A DNA stretch of 32,213 nucleotides from positions 1-32,213 of the forward strand of contig CAMBPO010000032.1 of the NCBI GenBank assembly GCA_945869725.1. The letters run 5' to 3'. The stretch's first letter is position 1. The number at the start of each line of letters is the position of its first letter. The notes below the pieces were generated by a model. That model ran no database searches. It was not told the origin of the DNA and saw nothing but the letters and a program-made list of their open reading frames with translations. The DNA comes from Klebsiella pneumoniae. GTDB lineage: Bacteria > Pseudomonadota > Gammaproteobacteria > Pseudomonadales > Pseudohongiellaceae. A program made the position numbers and the translations under genes. Shown here in pieces: positions 18,990-25,706 of this stretch.

Positions 18990-20171
18990 TCAGTACACTT
19001 CAAACAGACCGGCGCCGCCCATTCCACCACCAATACACATGGTGCACACCACGTATTTGGCGCCGCGACGTTTGCCTTCGATCAGTGCGTGGCCGACCAT
19101 TCGCGCGCCGCTCATGCCGTAGGGGTGACCAATAGAGATAGCGCCGCCGTTGACGTTCAGCAGTTCGTTAGGGATACCCAGTTTGTCGCGGCAGTACAGT
19201 ACCTGTACGGCAAACGCTTCATTCAGCTCCCACAGTCCGATGTCTTCCATTTTCAGGCCAAATCGCTTGAGCAAGACAGGGATGGCAAATACCGGACCAA
19301 TACCCATTTCGTCCGGCTCACAGCCAGCGACAGCCATGCCGCGATAGGCTCCGAGCGGGGTCAAACCGCGCTTTTCAGCTAGTTTGCTGTCCATCAGGAT
19401 GCTGGCTGACGCGCCGTCTGACAACTGGCTGGCATTACCGGCGGTAATGCAGCCGCCTTCAAGAACAGGCTTCAGGCTTTGCAAGCCTTCCAGCGTGGTT
19501 TCCGGGCGGTTGCCCTCATCTTTGGTCAATTTGACGGTTTTGAAGCTGATCTCGCCGGTGGCCTTGTCAGCCACGCCCATAGATGACTCCATGGGTGCGA
19601 TTTCCTGATCAAATTTCCCGGCTGCCTGGGCAGCGGCTGTGCGCTGCTGGCTCTGAAAGCTGTATTCATCCTGTGCGTCACGGCTGATGCCATAACGCTT
19701 GGCAACAATTTCGGCAGTCTGCAGCATGGGCATGTAGGCATGCTGCGACAGTGCTACTACATTCGCATCAACGGTGCGAAATTTATTGCGATGATCGTTC
19801 TGCACCAGGCTGATTGATTCAAGGCCGGCACCCACCACAATATCCATGTTGTCGACGATGATCTGTTTGGCGGCCGTGGCGATGGCCATCATGCCAGAAG
19901 CACACTGGCGATCGATGCTCATACCAGAGACGCTGCTGGGCAGGCCTGCAGCCACACCGGCAAGCCGGCCAATATTGTATCCGGTGGTGCCTTGCTGTAC
20001 GGCACAACCCATCACCACATCATCAATCTCATGGGGCGCGATTCCCGCGCGTTTGACGGCTTCACGAATGGCATGTGCACCCAGTGTCGGCCCTTCCGTG
20101 TTGTTAAAGGCGCCGCGATAGGCTTTTCCAATCGGGGTTCGGGCGGTTGCCACGATGACTGCTTCTCTCAT
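18990..20171 (-). CDS. Thiolase (acetyl-CoA C-acyltransferase)
   Basis: This 393-residue thiolase acts in beta-oxidation or acetoacetyl-CoA metabolism. The nucleophile is Cys90 in [13 protein letters not shown], His349 is in [13 protein letters not shown], and the proton-shuttling Cys379 is in [11 protein letters not shown]. The start [17 protein letters not shown] has AAGGA 6 bases upstream of ATG 20171; 13 extra codons upstream to 20210 are not family-like. Degradative versus biosynthetic use cannot be told. It is divergent from the large redox fusion protein, and a second thiolase lies at the right end of the window. Confidence 0.92.
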   Translation of the reverse strand: MREAVIVATARTPIGKAYRGAFNNTEGPTLGAHAIREAVKRAGIAPHEIDDVVMGCAVQQGTTGYNIGRLAGVAAGLPSSVSGMSIDRQCASGMMAIATAAKQIIVDNMDIVVGAGLESISLVQNDHRNKFRTVDANVVALSQHAYMPMLQTAEIVAKRYGISRDAQDEYSFQSQQRTAAAQAAGKFDQEIAPMESSMGVADKATGEISFKTVKLTKDEGNRPETTLEGLQSLKPVLEGGCITAGNASQLSDGASASILMDSKLAEKRGLTPLGAYRGMAVAGCEPDEMGIGPVFAIPVLLKRFGLKMEDIGLWELNEAFAVQVLYCRDKLGIPNELLNVNGGAISIGHPYGMSGARMVGHALIEGKRRGAKYVVCTMCIGGGMGGAGLFEVY

Positions 20172-20370
20172 GATGGGTCCTTCTAGTCGTTTGACTGCTT
20201 GTTGAGACAAAAAATGAATCAGAATTAGAACAGTTGTTCGTGCCGCAGTGTAGCCGAAGCACCATTAAAATCCCAAGCGTAATCATGACGATGATTCTGA
20301 CGTGAATTTTGGTGTGTCTGACCTTTCTGCCGTTGTTCCTGACTTTTGCATCATTGCTGTTGGTCTGAGC

Positions 20371-20398
20371 TTGTGCTAGCGTCCAACTGTTCTATTAT
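20371..20398 (+). promoter_or_regulatory. Candidate sigma70 promoter of the redoxin-cytochrome fusion gene
   Basis: TTGTGC (20371-20376), a 16-base spacer and TATTAT (20393-20398) lie about 50 bases before the ATG. The -10 box matches at 5 of 6 positions and the -35 at 3 of 6. Nothing else stands out in the 277-base divergent gap except a 6-bp inverted repeat near 20280. Confidence 0.4.
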
Positions 20399-20448
20399 CA
20401 ACAATAACAAGGCTGTTCTGTCTCGGCAGATGGCGAACCGGAGGAAAT

Positions 20449-22245
20449 ATGAAAGCACGTGTGCATCCCTTGCAGGGCAGGCGCTTGTTAAGCCTGACAA
20501 CCCTGTTGTCCGCCGCTACATTGGCAGCAGCCTTGTCGGCGCCGCTGTCCGCGCAAACCCCCGCCCCTGATCTGAGCAGTCGCGTTGGCGATTTCTCGCT
20601 TCTTGATCAAAACGGTTATTTTCATCACATGAGTTGGTACGACAATCGCAAGGCGATTGTATTGCTGGTGCAAGCAAATGGCAGCGATGCATTCCGTCAG
20701 GCATTGCCAACCTTTGCTGCGCTGCAGGCGACGCATCAGGATGACTTCCAGTTTTTTATGCTCAATCCGCTGGGTGAGTCACGAGCATCGGTGATAGACG
20801 CCGTTGCTGAGGTTGGACAAACAATACCGGTGCTGATTGATGACGCACAAATCGTTGCTGAATCCATGAATGTGCAAACTGTCGGCGAAGCGTTGATTTT
20901 CGATCCGCGCTCTTTCCGCTTGGTTTACCGCGGCCCGGTCTCCGGTCTTGAGAAGGCGCTGACAGAAGTAAACGCCGGACAGGCAGTGAGTAATCCTGTA
21001 GTGGCCGTGACCGGCGAGTCCATTCAATACGCGGCGCGTGATCTCAACATGGCGCGCACCGTATCGTACTCTCAGGAAGTGGCTCCTATCCTTGCCAAGA
21101 ATTGTGCCAGCTGTCACCGTGATGGCGGTATCGCTCCGTTTGCAATGGACAGCCACTCCATGGCCCAGGGCTGGTCACCGATGATCCGTGAAGTATTGAT
21201 GACCAAGCGCATGCCGCCGGGCCAGATTGATCCTCACGTCGGCGATTTTGTAAACAGCTACACCGTTAGCCCGCAAGATCAGCAGACCATTCTGCACTGG
21301 ATTGCCCAAGGTGCTCAGCGCGACGGCGACGTTGATCCGCTGGCAGAGCTGGTTTGGCCTGCAACCGAATGGGCTTTTGGTGAACCTGACCTGATTGTTG
21401 AGCTGCCGCCACAGGTCATTCCTGCCACGGGAGTGCTGGATTACCGCAATGTGGTTGTCCCGTTTGAAGGTCTGACCGAAGACCGTTGGGTGCGTGCAAG
21501 TCAGTACATCGCTGGTGACCGCACCGTGTTGCACCACACACTCAACAGCATTCTGCCGCCTGGTGCCGACGGCAACCGCCGCTTCCTCGGGGGTGGTAAC
21601 AATGCAGATGAAGCCAGCATCACTGCCTATATTCCTGGTGCCGAACCCAGCATCGAGCCGGAAAACACCGGTGGTCTGTTAAAGGCTGGCTCTGAACTGG
21701 CTCTGCAACTGCACTACACGACCAATGGCCGTGAAACTGTTGATAACAGCCGTATCGGCATCTGGTTCTATCCAAAAGATCAGGTACCTGAAAAACGCAT
21801 GTCAGGTCAGTGTGCATGCATATTTACACCTGACTGGACAAATATTCCGCCGAATGATCCTGATTTTGAGCAGACACAGTCAATTACCGTGCCGCGTGAC
21901 GCTTACTTGCACTCCTTCCTGCCCCACATGCATTTCCGTGGCAAGCGCATGCGTTTCGAAGCGACCTATCCGGATGGCAGCAGTGAAGAGCTGATCAATA
22001 TCGCCAACTACAATTACAACTGGCAGCTGCGTTACCAGTTACGCGAGCCGAAATTGGTGCCAGCCGGCACTGTGATCACGGCAGTAGGAGCGTTTGACAA
22101 TTCTTCCCAGAACAAGATGAACCCAGATCCGAGCCGATCAGTGCCATGGGGCCTGCAGAGCTGGGATGAAATGTTCTTCGGTGCTGTGAGCTGGCAGTTT
22201 GTTGAACCAGAACCCGTCGCCGTTGAGACTGCATCTGTTCAGTAA
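20449..22245 (+). CDS. Secreted redoxin-like / cytochrome c / PHM-like copper oxygenase fusion
   Basis: This 598-residue exported protein has three parts. After a signal peptide (cleavage near LSAQT), residues about 42-170 resemble a redoxin/AhpC-TSA fold, but the active-site cysteines are absent (VQANGSDAFRQ where CxxC or CP would sit). Residues about 205-290 form a c-type heme module with CASCH at 219-223 and a likely axial Met in MTKRMPPG (Met255). Residues about 305-585 resemble the copper type II ascorbate-dependent monooxygenase (PHM) fold: VLHHT (H362, H363), LQLHYTTNG (H422) and LHSFLPHMHFRGK (H488, H493, H495). Similar redoxin-plus-heme proteins occur in environmental bacteria without known function. 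GGAGG lies just before the ATG. Confidence 0.8.
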   Translation: MKARVHPLQGRRLLSLTTLLSAATLAAALSAPLSAQTPAPDLSSRVGDFSLLDQNGYFHHMSWYDNRKAIVLLVQANGSDAFRQALPTFAALQATHQDDFQFFMLNPLGESRASVIDAVAEVGQTIPVLIDDAQIVAESMNVQTVGEALIFDPRSFRLVYRGPVSGLEKALTEVNAGQAVSNPVVAVTGESIQYAARDLNMARTVSYSQEVAPILAKNCASCHRDGGIAPFAMDSHSMAQGWSPMIREVLMTKRMPPGQIDPHVGDFVNSYTVSPQDQQTILHWIAQGAQRDGDVDPLAELVWPATEWAFGEPDLIVELPPQVIPATGVLDYRNVVVPFEGLTEDRWVRASQYIAGDRTVLHHTLNSILPPGADGNRRFLGGGNNADEASITAYIPGAEPSIEPENTGGLLKAGSELALQLHYTTNGRETVDNSRIGIWFYPKDQVPEKRMSGQCACIFTPDWTNIPPNDPDFEQTQSITVPRDAYLHSFLPHMHFRGKRMRFEATYPDGSSEELINIANYNYNWQLRYQLREPKLVPAGTVITAVGAFDNSSQNKMNPDPSRSVPWGLQSWDEMFFGAVSWQFVEPEPVAVETASVQ

Positions 22246-22310
22246 ACCGGGTTTTAGTTAGCAGATAATGGCTGGTTGGCAGACAGATAGCTGATCAGCA
22301 AGGCAAGATC

Positions 22311-22380
22311 AAACAATCAGGGTGTGGGGTATGCTCGCGACGCGAACTGCGGAGGAGTGTCCCCCACACCCTGATTGTTT
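22311..22380. terminator. Perfect 19-bp inverted repeat, possible two-way terminator
   Basis: Arms at 22311-22329 and 22362-22380 are perfectly complementary over 19 bases, with a 32-base loop that contains its own small hairpin (TCGCG-A-CGCGA). The right arm ends in TTGTTTTT. It sits between two convergent genes, so it may end both transcripts. The long arms and loop are unusual for a terminator; a small mobile repeat is the alternative. Confidence 0.6.
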
Positions 22381-22391
22381 TTGGTGATGAA

Positions 22392-23969
22392 TTAATTCAC
22401 CGGCAACACATACCCGCTGCCAACGCCGGGGCCCAGCGGCAATCCCAATCCAATCCAGATCATGGCCAGTGCCATACCAAAGATCAATATACCGATACTG
22501 TAAGGGATCATGGTAGCCGCCAGCGAACCCAGCCCAAACTCTTTATTCCAGCGCTGGCAAAACGCCAGGATCAGCGGGAAATATGGCATCAGCGGAGTAA
22601 TAATATTGGTTGCGCCATCGCCAACCCGATAGGCAGCCGTGGTCATTTCAGGGCTGACACCCAGCAGCATCATCATCGGCACCAGCACCGGGGCCAGCAA
22701 TGCCCACTTGGCACTGGCAGAGCCGATAAACAGATTGATGGATGCGGTCAACATGATGATCAACGCAATCAGCGCCGGCATCGGCAGTTCAGCGCTCCGT
22801 ATCATGTCAGCGCCGTTGATCGCAAAAATCAACCCGAGATTGGACCAGTTAAACATGGCTACAAAATGCGCTGCGGCAAACGCCAGCACCAGATAGTAGG
22901 CAAGGTCGGCCATTGCAGCCGACATCATGGCAACCACATCACGGTGATTTTTGACCGTGCCAACTGCGGTACCGTAGGCCCAACCGGTGGCCAGGAACAA
23001 CAGAAAAAAAGCGGCGACCAGTGACTGGTAAAACGGCTGCAAGCTGGCATCGCCCGCTTCTTCGTTAATCAGGGGTGTACCCGGTGCAAAACACAACACC
23101 AGCCACAACCCGACAATTCCCAGCGCCGCCCATCCAGCCCTGCTCAGACCTGCGCGCTCGGCGCTGTTCAGGGTGCTGTCTTCACGGGTGCTCAGGCCAA
23201 CGCTGTTGTTGGCAATAATGGCTTTGGCAGACCCCAAGCGCGGTTCAATAATCTTGTCGGTCACGTACCAGATCACTGGCAGAAAAACAAACAGCATCGA
23301 CGCAATAAAATACCAGTTGCCGGCAATGTTCATCACCCAGCTCTGATCAAGGGTGACAACCGCAGACTCGGTAATGCCAAACAACAAGGCATCAAGTTGA
23401 CCGGGAATCAGGTTGGCTGAAAATCCGCCAGAGACGCCGGCAAAGGCGGCTGCAATGCCCGCAATCGGATGGCGACCGGCGGCGGCATAGACCACACCTG
23501 CCAGTGGGATCAGCACTACGTAAGCAGCATCGGCTGCCAGGTTGCCCATCATGGCCAGAAATGCCACCACTGGCGTGAGTAACGAGATGGGCGCCTTTTT
23601 GACCGCACTGCTCATGGCGGTGGCAAACAGACCGCTACGCTCGGCAACTCCGGCTCCCAGCATCACCAGCAAGACATATCCCAGCGGATGAAAGTGCGCA
23701 AAGGTGGTTGGCATCTGCGTCAGCAGGCGCTGCAGATTCTCAGCAGATAACAAGCTGGCCGACATCACGATGACCGGGCTGCCATCTGCCTGCACCTGTG
23801 TCGGATGTATTGCAGAGACACCCAGTAGCGATGCGATCACGCTGACCAGAATCACACCACCGATCAACCAGAAAAATATAAAAACCGGATCTGGAAGTCG
23901 ATTGCCTGTGTCTTCAATCCAGCCAAGGATGCCCTTGGGTTTATCGCTGTAACTGGGACTTGATGCCAT
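22392..23969 (-). CDS. AbgT-family transporter
   Basis: This 525-residue multi-pass inner-membrane protein belongs to the AbgT family, which moves p-aminobenzoyl-glutamate inward or, in some members, exports sulfonamide-like compounds. Family features include the start GWIEDTGNRLPDPVFIFFWL, MLGAGVAERSGLF, and paired re-entrant segments around GNLAADAAYVVLIPLAG and GVSGGFSANLIPGQLDALL. The C-terminal part has GDGATNIITPLMPYFPLI. I start at ATG 23969 (MASSPSYSDK), 7 bases after AAAGGA; the frame is open to 24065 without family similarity. It is divergent from a small XRE regulator that may control it. Confidence 0.91.
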   Translation of the reverse strand: MASSPSYSDKPKGILGWIEDTGNRLPDPVFIFFWLIGGVILVSVIASLLGVSAIHPTQVQADGSPVIVMSASLLSAENLQRLLTQMPTTFAHFHPLGYVLLVMLGAGVAERSGLFATAMSSAVKKAPISLLTPVVAFLAMMGNLAADAAYVVLIPLAGVVYAAAGRHPIAGIAAAFAGVSGGFSANLIPGQLDALLFGITESAVVTLDQSWVMNIAGNWYFIASMLFVFLPVIWYVTDKIIEPRLGSAKAIIANNSVGLSTREDSTLNSAERAGLSRAGWAALGIVGLWLVLCFAPGTPLINEEAGDASLQPFYQSLVAAFFLLFLATGWAYGTAVGTVKNHRDVVAMMSAAMADLAYYLVLAFAAAHFVAMFNWSNLGLIFAINGADMIRSAELPMPALIALIIMLTASINLFIGSASAKWALLAPVLVPMMMLLGVSPEMTTAAYRVGDGATNIITPLMPYFPLILAFCQRWNKEFGLGSLAATMIPYSIGILIFGMALAMIWIGLGLPLGPGVGSGYVLPVN

Positions 23970-24124
23970 GGTGGGGTCCTTTTTATGTAAGAGGGTGCTG
24001 CTAAACAGTGCGCAACTGGATTCGCGATGTGACGCAAGCATAATGCAGGCATGACTGTGCGGCAAACCTCGGATTGAGCGCGGTTGCTGATGAGGAGCCT
24101 GGATTTGAATAGTGGTGGTCGGGA

Positions 24125-24169
24125 GAATGCAGCACCCACACCTTTTGAGAGGCTATGTGTGCTGCATTC
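24125..24169. promoter_or_regulatory. 11-bp dyad, candidate operator
   Basis: GAATGCAGCAC (24125-24135) and its exact complement GTGCTGCATTC (24159-24169) are separated by 23 bases. They lie in the divergent gap between the AbgT transporter and the XRE regulator. Two half-sites about three helical turns apart suit cooperative repressor binding or a transcript hairpin. Confidence 0.45.
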
Positions 24170-24263
24170 CCCTGCCTTCCGACCGGACCGTTGCTTCCTG
24201 CTGGCAGATGCGTATAACGCGTTTGAACCGCTTGTGGTTCGCTATCAGAAGTATAAACCATGT

Positions 24264-24590
24264 ATGGTTCACTTGCGTTCAAGATTGGCAGCATTTATAC
24301 GGCAGCGGCGCGGCAGCATGCCACAGCGTATTTTTGCCCGAAAAATCGGGCTGGCGCAGTCGTCGATCATGCGTATTGAGAACGAAGATCAGAATGTCAC
24401 GCTAGAGACTCTGGAGACGCTCTGCAAGACCTTCCAAGTAGATGTGGCAGAACTATTTCCGCCCGTTGATAAGATTCGCGTTTACCAGGCGCCGGTGCGC
24501 GTTAGCATGGGTATACCGATGATTCACGAGACCAAGGCGCCTGATTCAGCGCCTGCCGGTACAAAAAAGACCGACAAAAAACTCAGATAA
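24264..24590 (+). CDS. Small XRE-family transcriptional regulator
   Basis: This 108-residue DNA-binding protein has a helix-turn-helix of the Cro/C1 type at residues about 4-65: RLAAFIRQRRGSMPQRIFARKIGLAQSSIMRIE, with the second and third helices around FARKIGLAQSSIMRIEN, then TLETLETLCKTFQVDVAELFP. The C-terminal 45 residues are unstructured-looking and end in a lysine-rich tail. The start is uncertain: ATG 24264 lacks a good ribosome binding site, and the frame is open back to 24090. It is divergent from the AbgT gene with a dyad between, so local regulation of the transporter is plausible but inferred. Its 3' end overlaps the convergent small membrane protein by 8 bases. Confidence 0.78.
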   Translation: MVHLRSRLAAFIRQRRGSMPQRIFARKIGLAQSSIMRIENEDQNVTLETLETLCKTFQVDVAELFPPVDKIRVYQAPVRVSMGIPMIHETKAPDSAPAGTKKTDKKLR

Positions 24591-24903
24591 AACTTAGCGT
24601 TGCCAGCGCGTTTGTCATCACCAGCAACAAAAACAGCATGGCAATTCGCCCCAGCGCTTTGCCGGGGTCTTCGCCTTTAAAACCCCGTTGAACGCCCACC
24701 AGTAACAAAAATGTCCACCCCAGCATCGCGCCCAATCCGATCAGATAGCGTGGCCAATTTTCAGCTACCACAGCCGCGCTGCCGAAGACAAAAAATACCA
24801 GCGACGCACTGATGAACAGTGCCCAGTAGGTTAACGCCAGCCCGAAATGTCCCAGAATCAGACGTTGAAAAAAAGATTGCGGGTGTGACGCGGGAGTTTT
24901 CAT
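24583..24903 (-). CDS. Small membrane protein of unknown function
   Basis: This 106-residue protein has three likely membrane segments: residues about 18-45 (GLALTYWALFISASLVFFVFG), 53-70 (LIGLGAMLGWTFLLLVGV) and 85-105 (IAMLFLLLVMTNALATLSF), with a charged loop GFKGEDPGKALGR between the last two. I do not recognise a family. The start may be ATG 24903 or the in-frame ATG one codon earlier (24906). It converges on the XRE regulator and is divergent from yfbR. Confidence 0.6.
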   Translation of the reverse strand: MKTPASHPQSFFQRLILGHFGLALTYWALFISASLVFFVFGSAAVVAENWPRYLIGLGAMLGWTFLLLVGVQRGFKGEDPGKALGRIAMLFLLLVMTNALATLSFI

Positions 24904-25091
24904 CATGGTCTGTCAGGACTCGAATGCAGCGGTCGTTAGAGTGTCTGCGCTTGGCGCGGTGTTGAACCGATAGTATCAGTGCGGCTGCAATCATCCAAGT
25001 CAGCGTGTCGGTGCAGTGTGTACAAGGTTGACTCCACCCGGTCGTGCATTGAGAATGTCCGTAGTTGTTTCTGCGCGGAGTAAAGCCCCTC

Positions 25092-25706
25092 ATGACGGTA
25101 TCAGTCCGAAGTCACTTTTACGCCTATATCAGCAAATTGCGCTGGTTACAGCGTTGGGGCATGAAGCGTAACGTCATTACCGAAAATGTCATGGAGCACA
25201 GCTGGGAAGTCGCCACCATCGCACATGTGCTGGCGCTGGCTAAAAATCGCTATTTTGGCGGGCAACTGGACGTCAACGCTGTGGTGGTTGCCGCGCTTTA
25301 CCATGACTGCAGTGAAGTGATCACCGGCGATATGCCGTCACCGATCAAGTATCACTCCCCTGAAATCACCCTGGCCTACAAAGCCATTGAGCAACAGGCT
25401 GGCTATGAGTTACTCAATCTGCTGCCTGCAGATCTGCGCGCAGACTTTCGCAAAGTACTGATTGAAGACGAGCTTGCCGAGGATGTGCACACCATCATCA
25501 AGGCCGCGGATACCATTTGTGCCTGGCTGAAATGCAGGACCGAAGTTCAGGCCGGCAACACGGAGTTCTCCAAGGCAGAGGAGGACGTACGCCGCCGACT
25601 GGAGCGTATCAATAGCCCGGAAGTGCGCTATTTTATGGAAACCTTTGCGCCGAGCTACGGATTGACGCTGGATGAGTTGTTAAAAAATCCCCGGGGAGCT
25701 GTATGA
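25092..25706 (+). CDS. yfbR: 5'-deoxynucleotidase YfbR
   Basis: This 204-residue HD-domain phosphohydrolase dephosphorylates deoxynucleoside 5'-monophosphates. It closely follows E. coli YfbR: SHFYAYISKLRWLQRW, RNVITENVMEHSWEVA with the first metal His, ALYHDCSEVITGDMPSPIKY with the HD pair, then KAADTICAWLKC and YFMETFAPSYGLTLDEL. I start at ATG 25092, with GGAG about 12 bases upstream; the frame is open for 9 more codons. Its stop overlaps the start of ppc (ATGA, 25703-25706), so the two are translated together, an unexpected metabolic pairing. Confidence 0.94.
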   Translation: MTVSVRSHFYAYISKLRWLQRWGMKRNVITENVMEHSWEVATIAHVLALAKNRYFGGQLDVNAVVVAALYHDCSEVITGDMPSPIKYHSPEITLAYKAIEQQAGYELLNLLPADLRADFRKVLIEDELAEDVHTIIKAADTICAWLKCRTEVQAGNTEFSKAEEDVRRRLERINSPEVRYFMETFAPSYGLTLDELLKNPRGAV

